Positions 18,065 through 26,112 of a DNA stretch of 64,000 nucleotides are shown one piece after another. The stretch is from Cupriavidus campinensis (GTDB lineage: Bacteria > Pseudomonadota > Gammaproteobacteria > Burkholderiales > Burkholderiaceae): positions 62,001-126,000 of the forward strand of contig NZ_CAJPVH010000002.1 of NCBI RefSeq assembly GCF_905397395.1, read 5' to 3'. Made by a program: the position numbers and the translations under genes. The number at the start of each line of letters is the position of its first letter. The first letter of the stretch is position 1. A model generated the notes under the pieces. It saw only the letters and a program-made list of their open reading frames with translations, had not been told where the DNA came from and searched no databases.

Positions 18065-19036
18065 ATGCCACGCAATATTCTGTTCGTGGTCTATCCCGAG
18101 GTGAGTCTGCTCGACCTGGCCGGGCCGCAGACCGTGTTCTGGGCCGCTTCCCGCTACGCGCACGAGCGCGGGCTGGCCGGCTACCGCTGCCATACCGCGA
18201 GCGTTGCGGGGGGCGCCGTACCCTCGGCGGAAGGCACGATGATGCATGTCGAATCGCTGGAGACATTCGATCTGCGCCTGGTCGACACGGTGGTGGTGCC
18301 GGGCTCGCCGAAGATCATCGACGTGGCCCAGCACTCTGCAACGCTGATTGCCTGGCTGCACGACGCGCCGGCGAGGGTGCGGCGCGTGGCCTCCGTATGC
18401 ACCGGGGCCTTCCTGCTGGGCTTTGCCGGCCTGCTCGACGGCAAGCGCGCCACTACCCACTGGGCGATGCGCGACCGCTTCCACCAGCTGTTTCCCAGCG
18501 TGGACCTGGACGCCGACGCCATCTTCGTGCAGCAGCAGCAGCTCTGGACCTCGGCCGGCGTTACCACCGGCATCGACCTCGCGCTCGCCATGGTGGAGGC
18601 CGACTATGGCCACGAGGTGGCGCTGAACACCGCGAAGGAACTCGCGGTGTACATGAAGCGGCCCGGCGCGCAGCCGCAATTGAGCGAGATGCTGATCACG
18701 CAGAGCCGGCAGGTGCCGGTGTTCGAGTCGCTCCATATGTGGATCGTGCAAAACCTGTCCCGGGCCGAGCTTTCCGTCGAGCAGCTGGCCGACTATGTCG
18801 GCATGAGCCCGCGCAACTTCGCGCGGGTCTACAAGCAGAAGACCGGCCGCACGCCGGCCAAGGGCGTGGAGCTGTTCCGGCTCGAAGCGGCCCGGCGGGC
18901 GCTCCAGGACCAGAACCGGGCCATCGACCAGATTGCCCACGAATGCGGCTTCGGCAGTGAGGAACGCATGCGCGTGACCTTCCAGCGCCACTTCGGCCTC
19001 TCCCCCAGCGAGTACCGCCTGCAGGTGAACCGCTAG
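18065..19036 (+). CDS. GlxA-type AraC-family transcriptional regulator (DJ-1/PfpI + AraC HTH)
   Basis: From the ATG at 18065 the product is 323 aa; a start at 18023 would add 14 residues and overlap the upstream gene. Residues about 1-190 form a class I glutamine-amidotransferase-like (DJ-1/PfpI) sensor domain with the nucleophile-elbow Cys in SVCTGAFLLGF and TTHW downstream. Residues about 220-320 are the double helix-turn-helix AraC domain (LADYVGMSPRNFARVYKQKT; IAHECGFGSEERMRVTFQRH). It is co-transcribed with the CBS-like gene. Together with the FixJ-type regulator at 22142 it is a candidate for binding the shared upstream motif. Confidence 0.92.
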   Translation: MPRNILFVVYPEVSLLDLAGPQTVFWAASRYAHERGLAGYRCHTASVAGGAVPSAEGTMMHVESLETFDLRLVDTVVVPGSPKIIDVAQHSATLIAWLHDAPARVRRVASVCTGAFLLGFAGLLDGKRATTHWAMRDRFHQLFPSVDLDADAIFVQQQQLWTSAGVTTGIDLALAMVEADYGHEVALNTAKELAVYMKRPGAQPQLSEMLITQSRQVPVFESLHMWIVQNLSRAELSVEQLADYVGMSPRNFARVYKQKTGRTPAKGVELFRLEAARRALQDQNRAIDQIAHECGFGSEERMRVTFQRHFGLSPSEYRLQVNR

Positions 19037-19061
19037 CCTTTCCCCTTGTACGTCTCCTTGT

Positions 19062-19132
19062 GATTGGTGCGAATTTGGAAACACCGTGCGCTTTGCGTCG
19101 GGCTGGCGCGGCGCGATGCCGGTGTCTAGCAT
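19062..19132 (+). promoter_or_regulatory. Promoter B of the shared-motif set (SDR/Ohr unit)
   Basis: GATTGGTGC-N3-TTGGAAAC starts at 19062 and a -10-like TAGCAT is at 19127, 65 bp later. TGGCGC is the weak -35 at 17-bp spacing. The two TTGG boxes are 11 bp apart, one helical turn. Confidence 0.65.
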
Positions 19133-19185
19133 GAGGGTGGATTCATCCCCCCTCGGCAACGCAGCATCCAGCAAGGAGAAGCATC

Positions 19186-19926
19186 ATGAAGATTGTGGTC
19201 ATTGGCGGTAGCGGCCTGATTGGCGCGAAGGTCGTGGCGCGGCTCGTCGCGCAAGGTCATGACGTGGTGGCGGCCTCGCCGAAAACCGGCGTCAACGCGC
19301 TGACCGGCGAAGGGCTGGACACGGCGCTGGCCGGCGCGCAGGTGGTGGTAGACGTGGCGAACTCGCCGTCGTTCGCGGACGACGCGGTGCTGCACTTCTT
19401 CGAGACGTCCGGCCGCAACCTGGCCGCTGCCGAGAAAGCCGCCGGGGTCGCCCACCACGTGGCGCTGTCGGTGGTCGGCACGGACAAGCTCGCGCAGAGC
19501 GGCTACTTCCGCGGCAAGATCGCCCAGGAAGCGCTGATCCGGGGCGCCGGCATCCCCTACACCATCGTCCGCTCCACGCAATTCCTCGAATTTCTCGGCG
19601 CCATCGTCCAGTCGGCGGGGGACAGCGACACGCTGCGCATCACGCCCGCGCTGATCCAGCCGATTGCTTCCGATGACGTGGCAGACGCCGTGGCGGACGC
19701 CGCCCTGGCCGCGCCGGTCAACGGCATCGTCGAAATCGCCGGGCCGGAACGCTTCCAGATGAGCGACCTCGTGCAGCGCTACCTCAAGGCCACTGGCGCT
19801 GCCAAGATCGCCGTGGCCGATCCGGCCGCGCGCTACTTCGGCGCCGAACTCGAAGAAGGCACCCTGGTGCCGGAAGGGGAGGCGCGGCTCGGCCACATCA
19901 GCTTCAGCGACTGGATGCATCGTTAA
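19186..19926 (+). CDS. NmrA-like SDR / NAD(P)-binding protein
   Basis: The 246-aa product starts MKIVVIGGSGLIGAKVVARL, an atypical short-chain dehydrogenase dinucleotide-binding motif. It contains HHVALSVVGTDKLAQSGYF and YTIVRSTQFLEFL, typical of NmrA/YwnB-like or azoreductase-like SDRs that bind NAD(P) and often act as redox sensors or reductases. Good ribosome site (AAGGAG). The ohr gene follows 19 bp downstream and is probably co-transcribed from the motif-bearing promoter at 19062. Confidence 0.9.
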   Translation: MKIVVIGGSGLIGAKVVARLVAQGHDVVAASPKTGVNALTGEGLDTALAGAQVVVDVANSPSFADDAVLHFFETSGRNLAAAEKAAGVAHHVALSVVGTDKLAQSGYFRGKIAQEALIRGAGIPYTIVRSTQFLEFLGAIVQSAGDSDTLRITPALIQPIASDDVADAVADAALAAPVNGIVEIAGPERFQMSDLVQRYLKATGAAKIAVADPAARYFGAELEEGTLVPEGEARLGHISFSDWMHR

Positions 19927-19945
19927 CAACCATCCGGGAGACACG

Positions 19946-20446
19946 ATGGAAAACGAGAGGTTGGAACCTCCACCGCTGACGCTGCTCGACCGATACCGGG
20001 GCCAGGGCTTCACCGCGCTCTATACGACCACGGTCACGGTGTCGGGGGGCCCGGCAGAGCACGGCCGTGCGTCCGGCGTGGCGAGATCCGATGACGGCAA
20101 TCTCATGCTCGACCTGCGGCTGCCTGCCGCGCTGGGCGGCCCGGGCAGCGGCACCAATCCCGAGCAGCTGTTCGCGGCGGGCTACGCCGCCTGCTTCCAC
20201 GGCGCGCTGAGCCTGATCGCGAAGCGCGCGCACGTCGATGTCGCGGCGATGACCGTGGCCGTCGAGGTCGCGTTCGGGCGCGACCCCGCCGATGGCGCCT
20301 ACGCGCTGATCGCGGACGTCCGCATCCGCATGCCGGGTGTAGAGCGGCACGTGGCCGAGGAACTCGTGCGCAACACCGAGCGCATGTGCCCCTACGCCAA
20401 GATGGCCCGCGAGGGGATGCGCAGCGTCATCGCCGTCGCCCACTGA
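19946..20446 (+). CDS. ohr: Organic hydroperoxide resistance protein (Ohr/OsmC family)
   Basis: The 166-aa protein carries the Ohr core LYTTTVTVSGG, the peroxidatic Cys in GYAACFHGAL (about Cys83) and the resolving Cys in ERMCPYAKM (about Cys148). Ohr enzymes reduce organic peroxides using lipoyl thiols in the cytoplasm. About 25 residues precede the usual Ohr start, so this member is slightly longer than the typical 140 aa. It lies 19 bp after the SDR gene. No OhrR-type repressor gene is next to it, unlike many ohr loci; control by the shared upstream motif is inferred instead. Confidence 0.93.
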   Translation: MENERLEPPPLTLLDRYRGQGFTALYTTTVTVSGGPAEHGRASGVARSDDGNLMLDLRLPAALGGPGSGTNPEQLFAAGYAACFHGALSLIAKRAHVDVAAMTVAVEVAFGRDPADGAYALIADVRIRMPGVERHVAEELVRNTERMCPYAKMAREGMRSVIAVAH

Positions 20447-20498
20447 GTACACCGCCCGGGTGCACCGCCCGGGGTACACCGCCCAAGTACACCGCCGA
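20447..20498 (+). repeat. Degenerate tandem repeat, four copies of about 13 bp
   Basis: Directly after the ohr stop come GTACACCGCCCGGG, TGCACCGCCCGGGG, TACACCGCCCAA and GTACACCGCCGA. The core is TACACCGCCC. The last copy runs into the GATTGGTGC motif of promoter C. The remainder of the 257-bp gap to the next gene holds only that promoter. Confidence 0.75.
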
Positions 20499-20568
20499 TT
20501 GGTGCCTGCGCGGCAACAGCGTGCGTACCGCGGCGGCACTTCCGGACCACCGCGCCACCCCCTACGAT
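20497..20568 (+). promoter_or_regulatory. Promoter C of the shared-motif set (NDH-2-like gene)
   Basis: GATTGGTGC-N3-GCGGCAAC starts at 20497; TACGAT, a plausible -10, is at 20563, 66 bp later, with TTCCGG 17 bp before it. This is the weakest copy in its second half, but spacing and first half match the other three. Confidence 0.55.
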
Positions 20569-20703
20569 TCACCCCAAGCAGGACGGCAACCAAGCCGCAC
20601 CGCCGCCGTGTCCCCGCACTGCGGCGGTGCCCTGCCCTCCCGTAGATATCCCATCGCTGCGGTGCCCGGCGGTACCCCTGGCTGAGACAAAGAGGAAACG
20701 ACC

Positions 20704-21909
20704 ATGAAACAAAGGATTCTGATTGTGGGCGGCGGCTTCGCCGGCGTCTGGGCCGCACTCGGTGCGGCGCGCGTCGTCGACATGGAGCGCGGCGCGGACA
20801 CCGTGGTCGAGATCACGCTGGTGTCGCCCAAGGCCGAGCTGCACGTGCGTCCCCGCCTGCATGAAGCCCATCCCGAGCAGATGGCCGTGCCGCTGCTGCC
20901 GCTGCTGAACGCGGTCAACGTGAAGTTCATCGAAGGCACCGTGGACCGGATTCATCCGGGCGACCACAGCGTCGATGTGATCACCACTTCCGGCGACACG
21001 CGCTCGGTCGGCTATGACCGCCTGGTGCTGACCAGCGGCAGCCGCCTGTTCCGTCCGCCCCTGCCGGGCCTGACCGAGCATGCCTTCGCGGTGGACCAGA
21101 TCGACGAGGCCGTGAAGCTGCGCGAGCACCTGCAGGGCCTGGCCGCGCGCCCGCGCACGGCCGCCCGCGATACCTTTGTGGTGGTCGGTGGCGGCTTCAC
21201 CGGCCTGGAAGTGGCGACCGAGCTGCCGGGCCGCCTGCGCGCCATCTTCGGCAAGGATTACCAGCCGCGCATCGTGGTGGTGGAGCGTAACGAGGCCATC
21301 GGCCCCGATCTCGGCCCGGGCCCGCGTCCGCAGATTCTGGAAGCCCTCGACCAGCTCCGCATCGAAACCCGCCTGGGCGCCGGCGTGGTGTCGATGGATG
21401 CCACCGGCGTGGTCACGGCCACCGGCGAGCGCATCGATACCGACACCATCATCTGGACCGGCGGCATGGTAGCCAGCACGCTGACCAGGCAGGTGTCGCC
21501 GAACCTGGACCGCCAGGGCCGCTTGGAGGTGACGCCTGACCTCCGCGTGATCGGCGCCAAGGACATCTTCGGCGCCGGCGACGTGGTGCGCGCGCTCACC
21601 GACGACCAGGGCCACTACTCGCTGATGTCCTGCCAGCACGCGCTGTTCATGGGGCGCTTTGCCGGCCATAACGTGGCCGCGGACCTGCTGGGCCTGCCGA
21701 CCCTCGGCTACAGCCAGGCGTTCTACGCCACCTGTCTGGACCTGGGCAGCTGGGGCGCGGTCTACACCGAAGGCTGGGACCGCCAGGTCAAGCTGACCCA
21801 CGCCGAAGGCAAGGAACGCAAGATGGTGATCAACACTCAGTGGATCTACCCGCCCGCTCCGGTGCGCGAGCAGGCGCTGGCCGCCGGGGACCCGAACATC
21901 ACGTACTAA
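20704..21909 (+). CDS. NADH dehydrogenase type II-like FAD-dependent oxidoreductase
   Basis: The 401-aa length fits NDH-2/AIF-like flavoproteins. It has the N-terminal FAD motif ILIVGGGFAGVWAALGAA, a second NAD(P) motif FVVVGGGFTGLEVATEL near residue 160, and a C-terminal FAD-contact region with IFGAGDVVRAL. NDH-2 enzymes pass electrons from NADH to quinones at the membrane surface without pumping protons. I see no clear C-terminal membrane helix, so quinone reduction is likely but not certain. It is a single-gene unit ending in a strong terminator. Confidence 0.9.
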   Translation: MKQRILIVGGGFAGVWAALGAARVVDMERGADTVVEITLVSPKAELHVRPRLHEAHPEQMAVPLLPLLNAVNVKFIEGTVDRIHPGDHSVDVITTSGDTRSVGYDRLVLTSGSRLFRPPLPGLTEHAFAVDQIDEAVKLREHLQGLAARPRTAARDTFVVVGGGFTGLEVATELPGRLRAIFGKDYQPRIVVVERNEAIGPDLGPGPRPQILEALDQLRIETRLGAGVVSMDATGVVTATGERIDTDTIIWTGGMVASTLTRQVSPNLDRQGRLEVTPDLRVIGAKDIFGAGDVVRALTDDQGHYSLMSCQHALFMGRFAGHNVAADLLGLPTLGYSQAFYATCLDLGSWGAVYTEGWDRQVKLTHAEGKERKMVINTQWIYPPAPVREQALAAGDPNITY

Positions 21910-21954
21910 GCCTCCCGCTCCGCTTCTCTCCGTCCCGTCTCCTCCATCCCGTTT

Positions 21955-21992
21955 AACCGACGGCTTCCTCCTCCGGGGCCGTCGGTTTTTTT
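21955..21992 (+). terminator. Rho-independent terminator after the NDH-2-like gene
   Basis: ACCGACGGC and GCCGTCGGT form a perfect 9-bp stem with a 13-nt loop, followed by seven T residues. This separates the NDH-2-like gene from the FixJ-type regulator, which therefore has its own promoter. Confidence 0.9.
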
Positions 21993-22027
21993 CGTCCTCC
22001 GGGGTTATTCGTCCTGTGTATCCGGGC

Positions 22028-22098
22028 GATTGGTGCGGACTTGGAAACGCGGCCTCCCCGGCATGCGTCTTGTTGGGCGTCGCGGGCCTGCCTAGACT
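22028..22098 (+). promoter_or_regulatory. Promoter D of the shared-motif set (FixJ-type regulator gene)
   Basis: GATTGGTGC-N3-TTGGAAAC starts at 22028. TTGTTG-N17-TAGACT follows, -10 at 22093, 65 bp after the motif start. The -35/-10 pair is nearly identical to that of promoter A. The site precedes a regulator gene, so autoregulation is possible. Confidence 0.65.
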
Positions 22099-22141
22099 TC
22101 CTGCAACTGAGAATTGTTGCCTGCAAGCCCCGGAGCCCATC

Positions 22142-22861
22142 GTGAACCCCCTGCCACCGAAGTCCCCTCACGGGCGCGCCGCCCCCGAACCGCTGATCTA
22201 CATCGTCGATGACGACCCCGGCATGAACGATGCCCTCGTGAACCTGCTCCGCTCGGTCGGCATGCGCTCGCGCTCCTTCCTCACTGCGGAGGCGTTCCTG
22301 GCAGCGCCCATCGACGACTCGCCCAGCTGCGTGGTGCTGGACGTGCGCCTGAGGGTGGCCAACGGGCTGGAGGTGCAGCGCGAGATCAACCAGCGCGGCC
22401 TGTGCCTGCCGGTGATCTTCATCACCGGCCACGGCGATATCGAGATGTCGGTGCGGGCGATGAAGGCTGGCGCGGTGGACTTTCTCACCAAGCCCTTCCG
22501 CGACCAGGATTTCCTCGACGCGGTGTCGGCGGCGATTGCCATGGATCGCACCAAGCGCCAGGCGCTGCAGTGTGGCGACGACCTGCGCGCGCGCTACACC
22601 ACGCTCAGCGAGCGCGAGCGCGAAGTGATGATACTGGCCGCCTCGGGCCTGATGAACAAGCAGATTGCCGGAAAAATGGGGATCAGCGAGGTCACCATCA
22701 AGATCCATCGCGCCCGGGCCATGCGCAAGATGGCGGCGCGGACCTTTGCCGATCTCGTGAAGATGGCGCTGGAGCTGGGCCTGTGCCCGCCGCGCGAGAC
22801 CAGCTCGGCCGGGTCGCGCCCGGGGAATGGCGCGGCCCGGCCGGCGGCGATGGGCTACTGA
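22142..22861 (+). CDS. Orphan FixJ/NarL-family response regulator
   Basis: A GTG start at 22142 with CGGAG 7 bp upstream gives 239 aa; no Met occurs until inside the receiver domain. The receiver has YIVDDDPGMNDAL, the phospho-Asp in VVLDVRL, ITGHGD and the Lys in FLTKPF. A LuxR-type helix-turn-helix ends the protein (LSEREREVMILAASGLMNKQ, then MGISEVTIKIHRARAMRKM), with a tail of about 25 residues. No sensor kinase gene is adjacent, so its partner is elsewhere. It faces the patatin gene tail to tail with a 9-bp gap. Confidence 0.93.
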   Translation: MNPLPPKSPHGRAAPEPLIYIVDDDPGMNDALVNLLRSVGMRSRSFLTAEAFLAAPIDDSPSCVVLDVRLRVANGLEVQREINQRGLCLPVIFITGHGDIEMSVRAMKAGAVDFLTKPFRDQDFLDAVSAAIAMDRTKRQALQCGDDLRARYTTLSEREREVMILAASGLMNKQIAGKMGISEVTIKIHRARAMRKMAARTFADLVKMALELGLCPPRETSSAGSRPGNGAARPAAMGY

Positions 22862-22870
22862 GTGACCGAG

Positions 22871-24073
22871 TTACCGAGCGCCCTCGGCCTGGCGCCGATG
22901 GATGTCGTGCGTCACGAACGGCGTCTCATGCGTGGGCATGGCCAGCCATTCCGGACGGTCCAGCGTGCCGCGGATATCGTCCAGCCCGCTGGTCCAGTGT
23001 TCCTTCATCGTCAGCGGCCCGAACTGGAAGTCCTTCGCGCTGCCTTCGAACGACTTGTCGCGGTAGATCAGCTGGATCACGTTGCGGCGCGCGTCGCACG
23101 CGCTTTCGGCGGCGCGCAGGTAGGCCTCGCTCTGGCGGCGCGCCGGGGGCACCAGCGCCAGCACGTCGCTGAGCAGGCGGCGGAAGTTCTGCTGCTCGCT
23201 CATGGAGTCGGTAATCAGGCGCGTGCGGCTGGAGTACTGAACGTCCTTCTGGCGCGTGGCCACCGCCATCAGGTCTTCCGGTAGCGCCCCCTGGGCGCTC
23301 CACAGGTCCACCTGGAAGATCAGTGCGTTGCGACGGGGCTTGGCCCGCAGGATGGCCGACAGCGGCGTGTTGGAGACCAGGCCGCCGTCCCAGTAGTACT
23401 CGCCGTCGATCTCCACGGCCGGAAAGCCGGGCGGCAGCGCGCCGGACGCCATGAAGTGCTCGGCACGCAGCGTGGTCCTGGTGTTGTCGAAATAGACGAA
23501 GTTGCCCGTGCGTACGTTCACGGCGCCCAGGGAGACCCGCATCTCGGCATGGCGGTTGATGCGGTCGAAGTCGGCAAAGCGCTCCAGCGTCGCCTTCAGC
23601 GGCGAGGTGTCGTAGTAGCTTGCGCTGCCGGCGCCCGGCACGCGCCACAGGCGCGGCGAGAAGAAGCCGCGCTGGCCCTCGACCAGTGCGCGCGCGGCCT
23701 CGATGCCATCGAACCAGATCCGCAGCGGGTCTGGCCAGTGCTGGGCGCTGTCGGCTATGGTCTCGTACGGGATCAGGCTGGGCAGCCAGGGCTGGCGGCA
23801 GATATGGGCCCAGAAATCACGCAGCCGCGCCACGCGGTGCTCGGGCGCGTTGCCGGCGATGATGGCGGCGTTCAGCGCGCCGATGGAGATGCCCGCTACC
23901 CAGTTCGGCTCGATCCCGGCCTCGGCCAGCCCCTCATAGACGCCCGCCTGATAGGAGCCCAGCGCGCCGCCGCCTTGCAGCACCAGCGCCCGCACGGCAT
24001 AGCCGCGATCTATTTCGATGCTTGCCCGCGCGCCGCCGGAGCTGCCCTGCAGGTGCTGCTTGTCGAGAAACAT
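22871..24073 (-). CDS. Patatin-like phospholipase family protein
   Basis: The 400-aa protein has the patatin oxyanion loop LQGGGALGSYQAGVYEGL, the serine lipase elbow in GISIGALNAAI and the catalytic Asp in WDGGLVSNTPL. These three elements make up the Ser-Asp dyad, so it should hydrolyse acyl esters. The C-terminal third matches the extra domain (DUF3734-like) common in proteobacterial members. It is the last gene of a minus-strand set after acetoacetate decarboxylase and 3-hydroxybutyrate dehydrogenase, pointing to storage-polymer, lipid or ketone-body turnover. The actual substrate is unproven. Confidence 0.92.
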   Translation of the reverse strand: MFLDKQHLQGSSGGARASIEIDRGYAVRALVLQGGGALGSYQAGVYEGLAEAGIEPNWVAGISIGALNAAIIAGNAPEHRVARLRDFWAHICRQPWLPSLIPYETIADSAQHWPDPLRIWFDGIEAARALVEGQRGFFSPRLWRVPGAGSASYYDTSPLKATLERFADFDRINRHAEMRVSLGAVNVRTGNFVYFDNTRTTLRAEHFMASGALPPGFPAVEIDGEYYWDGGLVSNTPLSAILRAKPRRNALIFQVDLWSAQGALPEDLMAVATRQKDVQYSSRTRLITDSMSEQQNFRRLLSDVLALVPPARRQSEAYLRAAESACDARRNVIQLIYRDKSFEGSAKDFQFGPLTMKEHWTSGLDDIRGTLDRPEWLAMPTHETPFVTHDIHRRQAEGAR

Positions 24074-24131
24074 GTCTTCTCCTCGCTTCGGTTGGCATGG
24101 GGCGCCCCTGCACGGGGCGCCCCCGTCGCCC

Positions 24132-24914
24132 TTACTGCATGTACCAGCCGTGGCTGACCACGAACGACTGTCCGGTCAGCGCGGCGGAAGGGTAGGCGCA
24201 CAGGAACAGCGCCGTCTCGGCCACGTCTTCCACGGTGGTGAAGACACCATCCACGGTGCCGCCCAGCATCACGCGGCGCACCACTTCCTCCTCGCTGATG
24301 CCCAGCTCGCGTGCCTGCTCCGGGATCTGCTTGTCCACCAGCGGCGTGCGCACGAAGCCGGGGCAGATCACGTGCGAGCGCACGTTGTGCTCGCCGCCTT
24401 CCTTGGCCACCACGCGCGCCAGGCCCAGCAGCCCGTGCTTGGCCGCCACGTAGGCGCACTTCAGCGGCGAGGCCTCGTGCGAGTGGACCGAGCCCATGTA
24501 GATCACGGTGCCGCCCTGGTTGTCGCGGTACATGTGCTTGAGCGCCGCGCGCGTGGTCAGGAAAGCGCCGTCGAGGTGGATGGCCTGCATGCGCTTCCAG
24601 TCCGCGAAGCTGTATTCGTGGATCGGGGCGACGATCTGGATGCCCGCGTTGGAGATCAGGATGTCCACACCGCCGAAGCGGTCCGCCACCGCCGCCGTGG
24701 CGGACTCGACGGCGTCCTCGTTGGTCACGTCCATGGCCACGCTCATGGCCAGGCCGCCAGCGGCCTCGATCCCGGCGGCCACCTTGCGCGCGGCGTCCGC
24801 GTTGAGGTCGGCCACGGCCACCGCCGCGCCCTCGCGGGCCAACCGTTCTGCGATGGCCTTGCCGATGCCGCTTGCCGCGCCGGTCACGATGGCCGATTTA
24901 CCTTGGAGCTTCAT
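24132..24914 (-). CDS. 3-hydroxybutyrate dehydrogenase (SDR family)
   Basis: From the ATG at 24914 the product is 260 aa, matching D-3-hydroxybutyrate dehydrogenases. It has [24 protein letters not shown], catalytic Ser in [10 protein letters not shown] and the Tyr-Lys pair in YVAAKHG. The enzyme interconverts 3-hydroxybutyrate and acetoacetate with NAD. The neighbours (acetoacetate decarboxylase upstream, 41 bp away; patatin downstream, 58 bp away) fit that assignment well. Confidence 0.92.
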   Translation of the reverse strand: MKLQGKSAIVTGAASGIGKAIAERLAREGAAVAVADLNADAARKVAAGIEAAGGLAMSVAMDVTNEDAVESATAAVADRFGGVDILISNAGIQIVAPIHEYSFADWKRMQAIHLDGAFLTTRAALKHMYRDNQGGTVIYMGSVHSHEASPLKCAYVAAKHGLLGLARVVAKEGGEHNVRSHVICPGFVRTPLVDKQIPEQARELGISEEEVVRRVMLGGTVDGVFTTVEDVAETALFLCAYPSAALTGQSFVVSHGWYMQ

Positions 24915-24955
24915 GTTTGTTTCTCCGTAAAAAAGGGAAGGGGGAGGGATTGGGG

Positions 24956-25699
24956 CTAGCGCTGGAGGTAGTCGTAGACCACCTCGCCCAGCCCGAGGGT
25001 CAGGTCGGCCACGTAATGCTTCGCGCCCAGCACCTCGAGCACGGGCAGGTCGGCCACCGGGGCCAGCGCATGGGGGAACAGCGACAGCGCCGCCGGGCCG
25101 CTCCAGGCGCCCTTCACATCCACGTCCTTGAGGAAGTAGCAGACCAGCTCGCAGATACGGGCGGTGCCGTCCACATGGGGGATGATCTTGAGCAGGTAGT
25201 TGGGCGTGTTCGCCAGGGCGTCGCGCACCTCCTGCGGGTCCAGCGCCTGGTGCTTGTAGCCCATGGTGCCGGTGGCCACGCGCACGGGGCCGTAGTCGAG
25301 CGTGCCCAGCAGCGTGTCGGTCTCCACCTCCAGGCGCGGCGTGGCCAGCTTCTTCGGAAAGCCCCAAAGCTCGCGCCCGGCTGCCAGCGGCGGGTGATCG
25401 TCGAGGAACATCGCATGGGTGTAGTTGCCGCGCCGGCCCTGGTACATCACCGGAATCACCTGGCCGGACTCGGTGTAGTCGCCAAAGCCGGTGGAGTCCG
25501 GCATGCGGATGAACTCGTAGTGGACCACCGGCTCGGCCATCTCAAGCGGCTCCGGCACCACGGCGCGCAGCCGCGCGGGATCGGTGCGGTAGGAGATGAC
25601 GAAGAACTCCCGCTGGAGAAAGCGGTACGGTCCCATCGGATAGGCCGGGCTGCAAAACGGTGCGGCGAACGCGCGCGCCCGGATGGTCTGGACGTCCAT
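24956..25699 (-). CDS. adc: Acetoacetate decarboxylase
   Basis: From the ATG at 25699, preceded by AGGAGG, the product is 247 aa, the usual size. The Schiff-base Lys lies in [12 protein letters not shown], the family signature (GxPKK), and the upstream part [20 protein letters not shown] also matches. It should convert acetoacetate to acetone and CO2. It is the first gene of the adc-bdh-patatin set; no dedicated regulator gene is adjacent. Confidence 0.93.
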   Translation of the reverse strand: MDVQTIRARAFAAPFCSPAYPMGPYRFLQREFFVISYRTDPARLRAVVPEPLEMAEPVVHYEFIRMPDSTGFGDYTESGQVIPVMYQGRRGNYTHAMFLDDHPPLAAGRELWGFPKKLATPRLEVETDTLLGTLDYGPVRVATGTMGYKHQALDPQEVRDALANTPNYLLKIIPHVDGTARICELVCYFLKDVDVKGAWSGPAALSLFPHALAPVADLPVLEVLGAKHYVADLTLGLGEVVYDYLQR

Positions 25700-25878
25700 G
25701 TGCTTGTGCCTCCTGAAGGCGGTCCGTGCCGCGGCCCCGCTGTCCCCATGACAGCGAGCCGTGACGGTCCGGTTCATTCTGGAAGGCCGGCGGAGGGGAA
25801 TCCATCAGACGTGGGTATCTATCGCCGCGCGGCCAGTGCTGGCAAGGGCTGGCGGCGGATGGGGGCGGTTGGCGGGCG

Positions 25879-25897
25879 GTCCGGCGCTATACCGGAC
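25879..25897. promoter_or_regulatory. Inverted repeat upstream of adc
   Basis: GTCCGG-N7-CCGGAC is a perfect inverted repeat about 180 bp upstream of the adc start. It could be an operator for either divergent gene; nothing else supports a specific regulator. Confidence 0.35.
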
Positions 25898-26066
25898 GGC
25901 GGCGCGATCATCCCGGAGGTGTACCCGATGCTGCCGGACGGGTGATGGATTGTGACGACGCCGACACAGGCGGGCGTGCGAACGGAACCGCAGCCCTACG
26001 GAATCCCGTCAGCCTTGTTACTCCCCAATCCCGGTGCCGGGTGCCAAACTAGGCTGGGATCGCCCC

Positions 26067-26102
26067 GCACAGGACGCACAGCACGCACAGGACGCACAGG
26101 AG
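26067..26102 (+). repeat. Four tandem copies of a 9-bp repeat
   Basis: The unit GCACAGGAC occurs four times without gaps (GCACAGGAC, GCACAGCAC, GCACAGGAC, GCACAGGAG). The last copy ends in the AGGAG that serves as ribosome site for the gene at 26113, so changes in copy number would alter the leader length. Confidence 0.9.
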
Positions 26103-26112
26103 ATTGCGAACC

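Larger units (their letters stand above)
25700..26112. other. 413-bp non-coding gap between divergent adc and DUF899 genes
   Basis: No gene is supported here. The gap contains a GTCCGG inverted repeat (25879-25897) and a 9-bp tandem repeat next to the DUF899 start (26067-26102), listed separately. No clear sigma70 promoter stands out. Confidence 0.6.

Noticed and set aside
17371..22048. GATTGGTGC motif as sigma54 promoter (TGGCAC-N5-TTGC type)
   Set aside because: The -12 GC element is missing at the right spacing, and each copy instead lies 65-66 bp before a sigma70-like -10. No sigma54-type activator gene is near.
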